The notes beneath the pieces were generated by a model, which saw only the letters and a list, made by a program, of their open reading frames with translations, did not search any database and was not told where the DNA came from. From NCBI RefSeq assembly GCF_963662255.1, contig NC_085047.1:20804258-20868257 (forward strand): DNA of 64,000 nucleotides, written 5' to 3'. Shown here one piece after another: positions 10,756 to 22,700 of this stretch; within the stretch, counting starts at the first letter, position 1; every line of letters starts with the position of its first letter. Both the position numbers and the translations under genes were made by a program. The DNA comes from Cinclus cinclus. Taxonomy: Eukaryota; Chordata; Aves; Passeriformes; Cinclidae.

Positions 10756-12150
10756 TATTCCAGGAAGGAAGGAAGGAAGGAATCCAGGAAGGAAGGAATG
10801 ATTCCAGGAAGGAAGGATTCCAGGAAGGATTCCAGGAAGGACTCCAGGAAGGAAGGAAGGATTCCCGGAAGGATTCCAGGAAGGAAGGATTCCAGAAAGG
10901 AAGGATTCCAGGAAGGATTCCAGGAAGTATTCCAGGAAGGAAGGAAGGATTCCAGGAAGGAAGGATTCCAGGAAGGAAGGAAGGATTCCAGGAAGGAAGG
11001 AAGGATTCCTGGAAGGAAGGGAGGAATGATTCCAGGAAGGATTCCAGGAAGGAAGGAAGGATCCCAGGAAGGAAGGATTCCAGGGAGGAAGGGAGGAAGG
11101 AAGGAAGGATTCCAGGAAGGATCCCAGGAAGGAAGGATTCCAGGAAGGAAGGATTCCAGGAAGGAAAGAAGGAAGGAAGGATTCCAGGAAGGATTCCAGG
11201 AAGGAAGGATTCCAGGAAGGAAGGAAGGATTCTAGGAAGGATTCCAGGAAGGAAGGAAGGATTCCCGGAAGGATTCCAGGAAGGAAGGAAGGATTCCAGA
11301 AAAGAAAGATTCCAGGAAGGAAGGAAGGATTCCAGGAAGGAAGGGAGGAAGGAAGGAAGGATTCCAGGAAATAAGGAAAGATTCCAGGAAGGAAGGATTC
11401 CAGGAAGGAAGGAAGGATTCCAGGAGGGAAGGAAGGAAGGATTCCAGGAAGGAAGGAAGGATTCCAGGAAGTAAGGAAAGATTCCAGGAAGGAAGGAAGG
11501 ATGGAAGGATTCCAGGAAGGATTCCAGAAAGGAAGGAAGGAAGGAAGGATTCCAGAAAGGAAGGAAGGATTCCAGGAAGGAAGGAAGAAAGGATTCCAGG
11601 AAGGAAGGAAGTATTCCAGGAAGGATTCCAGGAAGGAAGGAAGGAAGGAATCCAGGAAGGAAAGAATGATTCCAGGAAGGAAGGATTCCAGGAAGTAAGG
11701 AAAGATTCCAGGAAGGAAGGAAGGATGGAAGGATTCCAGGAAGGATTCCAGAAAGGAAGGAAGGAAGGAAGGATTCCAGAAAGGAAGAAAGGATTCCAGG
11801 AAGGAAGGAAGAAAGGATTCTAGGAAGGAAGGAAGTATTCCAGGAAGGATTCCAGGAAGGAAGGAAGGAAGGAATCCAGGAAGGAAAGAATGATTCCAGG
11901 AAGGAAGGATTCCAGGAAGGATTCCAGGAAGGATTCCCGGAAGGAAGGAAGGATTCCAGGAAGGATTCCAGGAAGGAAGGAAGGATTCCAGGAAGGAAGG
12001 AAGGATTCCAGGAAGGATTCCAGGAAGGAAGGAAGGATTCCAGGAAGGAAGGAAGGAAGGAAGGATTCCAGGAAGGATTCCAGAAAGGAAGGAAGGAAGG
12101 AAGGATTCCAGGAAGGAACGAAGGATTCCAGGAAGGATTCCAGGAAAGAA
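10756..12150 (+). repeat. Proximal zone of loosely ordered units
   Basis: Units of n=1 to n=4 are mixed with point variants (GATAAGGAAAG-like, GGGAGG, CAGAAAGG). Only a partial internal repetition is evident: two similar stretches carry GATGGAAGG followed by AGAAAGG (near 11500 and near 11730). The GCATAACAGG block and the EcoRI/XbaI landmark found further right are absent. Confidence 0.65.
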
Positions 12151-12620
12151 GCATAACAGGATGGAAGGAAGAATTCCAGGATGGCAGGAAGTATTCCAGC
12201 ATGGAAGGAACAAAGGATCCCAGGAAGGACGGATTCCAGGAAGGATTCCAGGATGGCAGGAAGTATTCCAGCAAGGAAGGAACAAAGGATCCCAGGAAGG
12301 ACGGATTCCAGGAAGGATTCCAGGAAGGAAGGAAGGATTCCAGGAAGGAAGGAAGGATTCCAGGAAGGATTCCAGGAAGGAAGGATTCCCGGAAGGATTC
12401 CAGGAAGTATTCCAGGAAGGATTCCAGGAAGGAAGGAATACAGGAAGGAAGGAAGGATTCCAGGAAGGAAGGAAGGAAGGAATCCAGGAAGGAAGGAATG
12501 ATTCCAGGAAGGAAGGATTCCAGGAAGGATTCCAGGAAGGATTACAGGAAGGATTCCAGGAAGGAAGGAAGGATTCCAGGAAGGAAGGAAGGATTCCAGG
12601 AAGGATTCCAGGAAGGAAGG
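12151..12620 (+). repeat. GCATAACAGG higher-order block, copy 1
   Basis: The block opens GCATAACAGGATGG, then has AGAATTCCAGGATGGCAGG, a GTATTCCAGCATGG segment with AACAAAGGATCCC and GGACGG, and a second GATGGCAGG/AACAAAGGATCCC round. The pattern of spacers after that is the same in all four copies. Copy 2 starts 652 bp further on. Confidence 0.85.
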
Positions 12621-12802
12621 AAGGATGGAAGGAAGGATTCCAGGAAGGATTCCAGGAAGGATTCCAGGAAGGAAGGAAGGATTCCAGGAAGGATTCCAGG
12701 AAGGATTCCAGGAAGGAAGGAAGGATTCCCGGAAGGATTCCAGGAAGGAAGGATTCCAGGAAGGATTGCAGGAAGGATTCCAGGAAGGATTCCAGGAAGG
12801 AA

Positions 12803-13270
12803 GCATAACAGGATGGAAGGAAGAATTCCAGGATGGCAGGAAGTATTCCAGCATGGAAGGAACAAAGGATCCCAGGAAGGACGGATTCCAGGAAGGATTC
12901 CAGGATGGCAGGAAGTATTCCAGCAAGGAAGGAACAAAGGATCCCAGGAAGGACGGATTCCAGGAAGGATTCCAGGAAGGAAGGAAGGATTCCAGGAAGG
13001 AAGGAAGGATTCCAGGAAGGATTCCAGGAAGGAAGGATTCCCGGAAGGATTCCAGGAAGTATTCCAGGAAGGATTCCAGGAAGGAAGGAATACAGGAAGG
13101 AAGGAAGGATTCCAGGAAGGAAGGAAGGAAGGAATCCAGGAAGGAAGGAATGATTCCAGGAAGGAAGGATTCCAGGAAGGATTCCAGGAAGGATTACAGG
13201 AAGGATTCCAGGAAGGAAGGAAGGATTCCAGGAAGGAAGGAAGGATTCCAGGAAGGATTCCAGGAAGGAA
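12803..13270 (+). repeat. GCATAACAGG higher-order block, copy 2
   Basis: It matches copy 1 at an offset of 652 bp over about 460 bp, including both AACAAAGGATCCC rounds, the AATACAGG variant and GGATTACAGG. The two copies diverge at about 13270, where copy 1 has GATGGAAGG and copy 2 continues with ATTCCA units. Confidence 0.85.
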
Positions 13271-14298
13271 GGAAGGATTCCAGGAAGGATTCCAGGAAGG
13301 ATTCCAGGAAGGATTACAGGAAGGAAGGAAGGATTCCAGGAAGGATTCCAGGAAGGATTCCAGGAAGGAAGGAAGGATTCCCGGAAGGATTCCAGGAAGG
13401 AAGGATTCCAGGAAGGATTCCAGGAAGGATTCCAGGAAGTATTCCAGGAAGGAAGGAAGGATTCCAGGAAGGAAGGAAGGATTCCAGGAAGGAAGGAAGG
13501 ATTCCTGGAGGGAAGGGAGGAAGTATTCCAGGAAGGATTCCAGGAAGGAAGGAAGGATTTTAGGAAGGAAGGAAGGAAGGATTCCAGGAAGGATTCCAGG
13601 AAGGAAGGATTCCAGCAAGGAAGGATTCCAGGAAGGAAAGAAAGAAGGAAGGATTCCAGGAAGGATTCCAGGAAGGATTCCAGGAAGGAAGGATTCCAGG
13701 AAGGAAGGAAGGATTCCAGGAAGGATTCCAGGAAGGAAGTAAGGAAGGAAGGATCCTAGAAAAGAAAGCTTCCAGGAAGGAATAAAGGAAGGAAAGAAGG
13801 CAGGAAGGAAGGATTCCAGGAAGGAAGGGAGGAAGGAAGGAAGGATTCCAGGAAGCATTCCAGGAAGGAAGGATTCCAGGAAGGATTACAGAAAGTGAGG
13901 AAGGAAGGGTTCCATGAAGGAAGGATGGATTCCAGGAAGGAAGGATGGATTCCAGGAAGGAAGGAAGGAAGGATTCCAGGAAGGATTCCAGGAAGGAAGG
14001 AAGGATGGAAGGAAGGATTCCAGGAAGGATCCCAGGAAGGATTACAGGAAGGAAGGAAGGATTCCAGGAAGGATTCCAGGAAGGATTCCAGGAAGGAAGG
14101 AAGGATTCCCGGAAGGATTCCAGGAAGGAAGGATTCCAGGAAGGATTCCAGGAAGGATTACAGGAAGGAAGGAAGGATTCCAGGAAGGATTCCAGGAAGG
14201 ATTCCAGGAAGGAAGGAAGGATTCCCGGAAGGATTCCAGGAAGGAAGGATTCCAGGAAGGATTCCAGGAAGGATTCCAGGAAGGATTCCAGGAAGGAA

Positions 14299-14690
14299 GC
14301 ATAACAGGATGGAAGGAAGAATTCCAGGATGGCAGGAAGTATTCCAGCATGGAAGGAACACAGGATCCCAGGAAGGACGGATTCCAGGAAGGATTCCAGG
14401 ATGGCAGGAAGTATTCCAGCAAGGAAGGAACAAAGGATCCCAGGAAGGACGGATTCCAGGAAGGATTCCAGGAAGGAAGGAAGGATTCCAGGAAGGAAGG
14501 AAGGATTCCAGGAAGGATTCCAGGAAGGAAGGATTCCCGGAAGGATTCCAGGAATTATTCCAGGAAGGATTCCAGGAAGGAAGGAATACAGGAAGGAAGG
14601 AAGGATTCCAGGAAGGAAGGAAGGAAGGAATCCAGGAAGGAAGGAATGATTCCAGGAAGGAAGGATTCCAGGAAGGATTCCAGGAAGGAA
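14299..14690 (+). repeat. GCATAACAGG higher-order block, copy 3
   Basis: It follows copy 2 by 1,496 bp. It shares its order of variants but has AACACAGGATCCC in the first round instead of AACAAAGG, a variant it shares with copy 4. A TTATTCC variant (near 14553) is private to this copy. Confidence 0.85.
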
Positions 14691-16470
14691 TGAAGGATTC
14701 CAGGAAGGAAGGAAGGATTCCAGGAAGGATTCCAGGAAGGAAGGAAGGATTCCAGGAAGGAAGGTTTCCAGGAAGGAAGGAAGGATTCCAGGAAGGAAGG
14801 ATTCCAGGAAGGAAGGAAGGAAGTGTTCCAGGAAGGAAGGATGGATTCCAGGAAGGAAGGAAGGAAGGATTCCAGGAAGGAAGGAAGTATTCCAGGAAGG
14901 ATTCCAGGATAGGAAGGAATACAGGAAGGAAGGAAGTATTCCAGGAAGGAAGGATTCCAGGAAGGAAGGGAGGAAGGAAGGAATGATTCCAGGAAGGATT
15001 CCAGGAAGGATTCCAGGAAGGAAGGAGTCCAGGAAGGAAGGAAGGATTCCAGGAAGGATTCCAGGAAGGAAGGAAGGATTCCAGGAAGGAAGGTTTCCAG
15101 GAAGGATTCCAGGAAGGATGGAAGGATTCCAGGAAGGATTCCAGAAAGGAAGGAAGGAAGGAAGGATTCCAGAAAGGAAGGAAGGATTCCAGGAAGGAAG
15201 GAATACAGGAAGGAAGGAAGTATTGAAGGAAGGAAGGAAGGAAGGAAGGAAGGAAGGAAGGAATCCAGGAAGGAAGGAAGGAAGGAAGGAAGGAATCCAG
15301 GAAGGAATCCAGGAAGGAAGGAATGATTCCAGGAAGGATTCCAGGAAGGATTCCAGGAAGGAAGGAAGGATTCCAGGAAGGAAGGAAGGATTCCAGGAAG
15401 GATTCCAGGAAGGAAGGAATACAGGAAGGAAGGAAGTATTCCAGGAAGAATGGAAGGAAGGAATCCAGGAAGGAAGGAATGGTTCCAGGAAGGAAGGATT
15501 GCAGGAAGGATTCCAGGAAGGATTCCAGGAAGGATTCCAGGAAGGGAGGAAGGATTCCAGGAAGGAAGGAAGGATTCCAGGAAGGAAGGAATGATTCCAG
15601 GAAGGATTCCAGGAAGGAAGGAATACAGGAAGGAAGGAAGTATTCCAGGAAGGATGGAAGGAAGGAATCCAGGAAGGAAGGAATGGTTCCAAGAAGGAAG
15701 GACTGCAGGAAGGATTCCAGGAAGGATTCCAGGAAGGATTCCAGGAAGGGAGGAAGGATTCCAGGAAGGAAGGAAGGAAGGAAGGAAGTATTCCAGGAAG
15801 GAAGGAAGGATTCCAGGAAGGAAGGATGGATGGAAGGATTCCAGGAGGGAGTCCAGAAAGGAAGGAAGGAAGGCTTCCAGGAAGGAAGGATGGATTCCAG
15901 GATTCCAGGAAGGAAGGATTCCAGGAAGGTAGGAAGGAAGTAAGGATTCCAGGAAGGAAGGAATGATTCCCGGATGAAGGATTCCAGGAAGGATTCCAGG
16001 AAGTGTTCCAGGAAGGAAGGAAGGATTCCAGGAAGGATTCCAGGAAGGAAGGAAGGATTCCAGGAAGGAAAGAAGGAAGGAAGGAAGGAAGGATGGGTTC
16101 CAGGAAGGAAGGATTCCAGGAAGGATTCCAGGAAGGAAGGATTCCAGTAAAGATTCCAGGAAGGATTCCAGGAGGGAAGTAAGGATTCCAGGAAGGATTC
16201 CAGGAAGGAAGGAAGGATTCCAGGAAGGAAGGAAGGATTCCAGGAAGGATTCCAGGAAGGAAGGAAGGATTCCAGGAAGGAAGGAAGGATTCCTGGAAGG
16301 AAGGATTCCAGGAAGGAAGGAAGGAAGGATTCCAGGAAGGAAGGAAGGATTCCAGCAAGGAAGGATTCCAGGAAGGAAAGAAGGAAGGAAGGATTCCAGG
16401 AAGGATTCCAGGAAGGATTCCAGGAAGGAAGGATTCCAGGAAGGATTCCAGGAAGGATTCCAGGAAGGAA

Positions 16471-16850
16471 GCATAACAGGATGGAAGGAAGAATTCCAGG
16501 ATGGCAGGAAGTATTCCAGCATGGAAGGAACACAGGATCCCAGGAAGGACGGATTCCAGGAAGGATTCCAGGATGGCAGGAAGTATTCCAGCAAGGAAGG
16601 AACAAAGGATCCCAGGAAGGACGGATTCCAGGAAGGATTCCAGGAAGGAAGGAAGGATTCCAGGAAGGAAGGAAGGATTCCAGGAAGGATTCCAGGAAGG
16701 AAGGATTCCCGGAAGGATTCCAGGAAGTATTCCAGGAAGGATTCCAGGAAGGAAGGAATACAGGAAGGAAGGAAGGATTCCAGGAAGGAAGGAAGGAAGG
16801 AATCCAGGAAGGAAGGAATGATTCCAGGAAGGAAGGATTCCAGGAAGGAT
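16471..16850 (+). repeat. GCATAACAGG higher-order block, copy 4 (last)
   Basis: It follows copy 3 by 2,172 bp and shares that copy's AACACAGG variant, so copies 3 and 4 are closest relatives. No further copy appears in the remaining 47 kb, which limits this subfamily to the left part of the array. Confidence 0.85.
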
Positions 16851-18412
16851 TACAGGAAGGATTCCAGGAAGGATTCCAGGAAGGAAGGAAGGATTCCAGG
16901 AAGGAAGGAAGGATTCCAGGAAGGATTCCAGGAAGGAAGGAAGGATGGAAAGAAGGATTCCAGGAAGGATTCCAGGAAGTATTCCAGGAAGGAAGGAAGG
17001 ATTCCAGGAAGGATTCCAGGAAGGATTCCAGGAAGGAAGGAAGGATTCCCGGAAGGATTCCAGGAAGGAAGGATTCCAGGAAGGATTCCAGGAAGGATTC
17101 CAGGAAGGATTCCAGGAAGGATTCCAGGAAGTATTCCAGGAAGGAAGGAAGGATTCCAGGAAGGAAGGAAGGATTCCAGGAAGGAAGGAAGGATTCCTGG
17201 AGGGAAGGGAGGAAGTATTCCAGGAAGGATTCCAGGAAGGAAGGAAGGATTTTAGGAAGGAAGGAAGGAAGGAAGGATTCCAGGAAGGATTCCAGGAAGG
17301 AAGGATTCCAGCAAGGAAGGATTCCAGGAAGGAAAGAAGGAAGGAAGGATTCCAGGAAGGATTCCAGGAAGGATTCCAGGAAGTATTCCAGGAAGGAAGG
17401 ATTCCAGGAAGGATTCCAGGAAGGAAGTAAGGAAGGAAGGATCCTCGAAAAGAAAGATTCCAGGAAGGAAGGAATGAAGGAAGGAAAGAAGGCAGGAAGG
17501 AAGGATTCCAGGAAGGAAGGGAGGAAGGAAGGAAGGATTCCAGGAAGGATTCCAGGAAGGAAGGATTCCAGGAAGGATTACAGAAAGTGAGGAAGGAAGG
17601 GTTCCATGAAGGAAGGATGGATTCCAGGAAGGAAGGATGGATTCCAGGAAGGAAGGAAGGAAGGATTCCAGGAAGGAAGGAAGGATTCCAGGAAGGAAGG
17701 AATCCAGGAAGGAAGGAATGATTCCAGGAAGGAAGGATTCCAGGAAGGATTCCAGGAAGGATTCTAGGAAGGAAGGATTCCAGGAAGGATTCCAGGAAGG
17801 ATTCCAGGAAGGAAGGATTCCAGGAAGGATTCCAGGAAGGGAAGAAGGATTCCAGGAAGGAAGGATTCCAGGAAGGATTCCAGGAAGGATTCCAGGAAGG
17901 ATTCCAGGAAGGATTCCAGGAAGGAATGAAGGATTCCAGGAAGGAAGGAAGGAAGGATTCCAGGAAGGATTCCAGGAAGGAAGGAAGGATTCCAGGAAGG
18001 AAGGTTTCCAGGAAGGAAGGAAGGATTCCAGGAAGGAAGGATTCCAGGAAGGAAGGAAGTATTCCAGGAAGGATTCCAGGATAGGAAGGAATACAGGAAG
18101 GAAGGAAGTATTCCAGGAAGGAAGGATTCCAGGAAGGAAGGGAGGAAGGAAGGAATGATTCCAGGAAGGAAGGATTCCAGGAAGGATTCCAGGAAGGATT
18201 CCAGGAAGGAAGGAGTCCAGGAAGGAAGGAAGGATTCCAGGAAGGATTCCAGGAAGGAAGGAAGGATTCCAGGAAGGAAGGTTTCCAGGAAGGATTCCAG
18301 GAAGGATGGAAGGATTCCAGGAAGGATTCCAGAAAGGAAGGAAGGAAGGAAGGATTCCAGAAAGGAAGGAAGGATTCCAGGAAGGAAGGAATACAGGAAG
18401 GAAGGAAGTATT

Positions 18413-18575
18413 GAAGGAAGGAAGGAAGGAAGGAAGGAAGGAAGGAAGGAAGGAAGGAAGGAAGGAAGGAAGGAAGGAAGGAAGGAAGGAAGGAAGGAAG
18501 GAAGGAAGGAAGGAAGGAAGGAAGGAAGGAAGGAAGGAAGGAAGGAAGGAAGGAAGGAAGGAAGGAAGGAAGGAA
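18413..18575 (+). repeat. Longest pure (GGAA)n tract, 163 bp
   Basis: About 40 perfect GGAA steps without an ATTCCA box lie between a TATT-GAAGG variant and an AATCCAGG unit. The same landmark pair brackets shorter tracts elsewhere (83 bp at 27837-27919, 75 bp at 38440-38514, 71 bp at 44081-44151), so this is one hypervariable microsatellite site carried within the higher-order unit. Confidence 0.9.
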
Positions 18576-19739
18576 TCCAGGAAGGAAGGAATGATTCCAG
18601 GAAGGATTCCAGGAAGGATTCCAGGAAGGAAGGAAGGATTCCAGGAAGGAAGGAAGGATTCCAGGAAGGATTCCAGGAAGGAAGGAATACAGGAAGGAAG
18701 GAAGTATTCCAGGAAGAATGGAAGGAAGGAATCCAGGAAGGAAGGAATGGTTCCAGGAAGGAAGGATTGCAGGAAGGATTCCAGGAAGGATTCCAGGAAG
18801 GATTCCAGGAAGGGAGGAAGGATTCCAGGAAGGAAGGAAGGATTCCAGGAAGGAAGGAATGATTCCAGGAAGGATTCCAGGAAGGAAGGAATACAGGAAG
18901 GAAGGAAGTATTCCAGGAAGGATGGAAGGAAGGAATCCAGGAAGGAAGGAATGGTTCCAAGAAGGAAGGACTGCAGGAAGGATTCCAGGAAGGATTCCAG
19001 GAAGGATTCCAGGAAGGGAGGAAGGATTCCAGGAAGGAAGGAAGGAAGGAAGGAAGTATTCCAGGAAGGAAGGAAGGATTCCAGGAAGGAAGGATGGATG
19101 GAAGGATTCCAGGAGGGAGTCCAGAAAGGAAGGAAGGAAGGCTTCCAGGAAGGAAGGATGGATTCCAGGATTCCAGGAAGGAAGGATTCCAGGAAGGTAG
19201 GAAGGAAGTAAGGATTCCAGGAAGGAAGGAATGATTCCCGGATGAAGGATTCCAGGAAGGATTCCAGGAAGTGTTCCAGGAAGGAAGGAAGGATTCCAGG
19301 AAGGATTCCAGGAAGGAAGGAAGGATTCCAGGAAGGAAAGAAGGAAGGAAGGAAGGAAGGATGGGTTCCAGGAAGGAAGGATTCCAGGAAGGATTCCAGG
19401 AAGGATTCCAGGAAGGATTCCAGGAAGGAAGGATTCCAGTAAAAATTCCAGGAAGGATTCCAGGAGGGAAGTAAGGATTCCAGGAAGGATTCCAGGAAGG
19501 AAGGAAGGATTCCAGGAAGGAAGGAAGGATTCCAGGAAGGATTCCAGGAAGGAAGGAAGGATTCCAGGAAGGAAGGAAGGATTCCTGGAAGGAAGGATTC
19601 CAGGAAGGAAGGAAGGAAGGATTCCAGGAAGGAAGGAAGGATTCCAGCAAGGAAGGATTCCAGGAAGGAAAGAAGGAAGGAAGGATTCCAGGAAGGATTC
19701 CAGGAAGGATTCCAGGAAGGAAGGATTCCAGGAAGGAAG

Positions 19740-22700
19740 GAAGGATTCCAGGAAGGAAGGAAGGATTCCAGGAAGGATTCCAGGAAGGAAGTAAGGAAGG
19801 AAGGATCCTAGAAAAGAAAGATTCCAGGAAGGAAGGAAGGAAGGAAGGAAGGAAGGAAAGAAGGCAGGAAGGAAGGATTCCAGGAAGGAAGGGAGGAAGG
19901 AAGGAAGGATTCCAGGAAGGATTCCAGGAAGGAAGGATTCCAGGAAGGATTACAGAAAGTGAGGAAGGAAGGGTTCCATGAAGGAAGGATGGATTCCAGG
20001 AAGGAAGGATGGATTCCAGGAAGGAAGGAAGGAAGGATTCCAGGAAGGAAGGAAGGATTCCAGGAAGGAAGGAATCCAGGAAGGAAGGAATGATTCCAGG
20101 AAGGAAGGATTCCAGGAAGGATTCCAGGAAGGATACCAGGAAGGAAGGAAGGATTCCAGGAAGGATTCCAGGAAGGAAGGATTCCAGGAAGGATTCCAGG
20201 AAGGGAAGAAGGATTCCAGGAAGGAAGGAAGGAAGGAAGGAAGGAAGGAAGAAAGGATTCCAGGAAGGATTCCAGGAAGGAATGAAGGATTCCAGGAAGG
20301 AAGGAAGGATTCCAGGAAGGATTCCAGGAAGGAAGGAAGGATTCCAGGAAGGAAGGTTTCCAGGAAGGAAGGAAGGATTCCAGGAAGGAAGGATTCCAGG
20401 AAGGAAGGAAGGATGGAAGGATTCCAGGAAGGATTCCAGAAAGGAAGGAAGGAAGGAAGGATTCCAGAAAGGAAGGTAGGATTCCAGGAAGGATTCCAGA
20501 AAGGAAGGAAGGAATACAGGAAGGAAGGAAGTATTGAAGGAAGGAAGGAAGGAAGGAAGGAAGGAAGGAAGGAAGGAAGGAAGGAAGGAAGGAATCCAGG
20601 AAGGAATCCAGGAAGGAAGGAATGATTCCAGGAAGGATTCCAGGAAGGATTCCAGGAAGGAAGGAAGGATTCCAGGAAGGAAGGAAGGATTCCAGGAAGG
20701 ATTCCAGGAAGGAAGGAATACAGGAAGGAAGGAAGTATTCCAGGAAGGATGGAAGGAAGGAATCCAGGAAGGAAGGAATGGTTCCAAGAAGGAAGGACTG
20801 CAGGAAGGATTCCAGGAAGGATTCCAGGAAGGATTCCAGGAAGGGAGGAAGGATTCCAGGAAGGAAGGAAGGAAGGAAGGAAGTATTCCAGGAAGGAAGG
20901 AAGGATTCCAGGAAGGAAGGATGGATGGAAGGATTCCAGGAGGGAGTCCAGAAAGGAAGGAAGGAAGGCTTCCAGGAAGGAAGGATGGATTCCAGGATTC
21001 CAGGAAGGAAGGATTCCAGGAAGGAAGGGAGGAAGGAAGGAAGGATTCCAGGAAGGATCCCAGGAAGGAAGGATTCCAGGAAGGAAGGATTCCAGGAAGG
21101 ATTCCAGGAAGGAAGGAAGGATTCCAGGAAGGAAGGAAAGATTCCAGGAAGGAAGGATTCCAGGAAGGAAGGAAGGATTCCAGGAAGGATTCCACGAAGG
21201 AAGGAAGGAATTCAGGAAGGATTCCAGGTAGGATTCCAGGAAGGAAGGATGGATTCCAGGAAGGAAGGGAGGAAGGAAGGAAGGAAGGATTCCAGGAAGG
21301 ATTCTAGAAAGGAAGGAAGGAAGGAAGGATTCCAGGAGGAAGGAAGGAAGGATTCCAGGAGGAAGGAAGGAAGGATTCCAGGAAGGAAGGAAGGATTCCA
21401 GGAAGGAAAGAAGGAAGGAAGGATTCCAGGAAGGATTCCAGGAAGGATTCCAGGAAGGAAGGGAGGAAGGAAACAAGGAATCCAGGAAGGATTCCAGGAA
21501 GGAAGGATTCCAGGAAGGATTACAGAAAGTGACGAAGGAAGGGTTCCATGAAGGAAGGATGGATTCCAGGAAGGAAGGATGGATTCCAGGAAGGAAGGAA
21601 GGAAGGATTCCAGGAAGGAAGGAAGGATTCCAGGAAGGAAGGAATCCAGGAAGGAAGGAATGATTCCAGGAAGGAAGGATTCCAGGAAGGATTCCAGGAA
21701 GGATACCAGGAAGGAAGGAAGGATTCCAGGAAGGATTCCAGGAAGGAAGGATTCCAGGAAGGATTCCAGGAAGGGAAGAAGGATTCCAGGAAGGAAGGAA
21801 GGAAGGAAGGAAGGAAGAAAGGATTCCAGGAAGGATTCCAGGAAGGATTCCAGGAAGGAATGAAGGATTCCAGGAAGGAAGGAAGGATTCCAGGAAGGAT
21901 TCCAGGAAGGAAGGAAGGATTCCAGGAAGGAAGGTTTCCAGGAATGAAGGAAGGATTCCAGGAAGGAAGGATTCCAGGAAGGAAGGAAGGATGGAAGGAT
22001 TCCAGGAAGGATTCCAGAAAGGAAGGAAGGAAGGAAGGATTCCAGAAAGGAAGGAAGGATTCCAGGAAGGATTCCAGGAAGGAAGGAATACAGGAAGGAA
22101 GGAAGTATTGAAGGAAGGAAGCAAGGAAGGAAGGAAGGAAGGAAGGAAGGAAGGAATCCAGGAAGGAAGGAATGATTCCAGGAAGGATTCCAGGAAGGAT
22201 TCCAGGAAGGAAGGAAGGATTCCAGGAAGGAAGGAAGGATTCCAGGAAGGATTCCAGGAAGGAAGGAATACAGGAAGGAAGGAAGTATTCCAGGAAGGAT
22301 GGAAGGAAGGAATCCAGGAAGGAAGGAATGGCTCCAGGAAGGAAGGATTGCAGGAAGGATTCCAGGAAGGATTCCAGGAAGGATTCCAGGAAGGGAGGAA
22401 GGATTCCAGGAAGGAAGGAAGGATTCCAGGAAGGAAGGAATGATGCCAGGAAGGATTCCAGGAAGGATTCCAGGAAGGAAGGAATACAGGAAGGAAGGAA
22501 GTATTCCAGGAAGGATGGAAGGAAGGAATCCAGGAAGGAAGGAATGGTTCCAAGAAGGAAGGACTGCAGGAAGGATTCCAGGAAGGATTCCAGGAAGGAT
22601 TCCAGGAAGGGAGGAAGGATTCCAGGAAGGAAGGAAGGAAGGAAGTATTCCAGGAAGGAAGGAAGGATTCCAGGAAGGAAGGATGGATGGAAGGATTCCA

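Larger units (their letters stand above)
14690..19735 (+). repeat. Partly tandem 3.27-kb segment (two related copies)
   Basis: About 14.69-16.44 kb recurs at about 17.93-19.73 kb. From 15307 onward the offset is 3,268 bp, rising to 3,292 bp at the CCAGTAAA marker (near 16146 and 19438). Shared rare variants include GGTTCCAAGAAGG, GGACTGCAGG, GGAGGGAGTCC, the GGCTTCC unit, GATTCCCGGATGAAGG and CCAGTAAA. The main difference is the GGAA tract at 18413-18575, which is much longer than its counterpart near 15217-15260. Confidence 0.75.
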
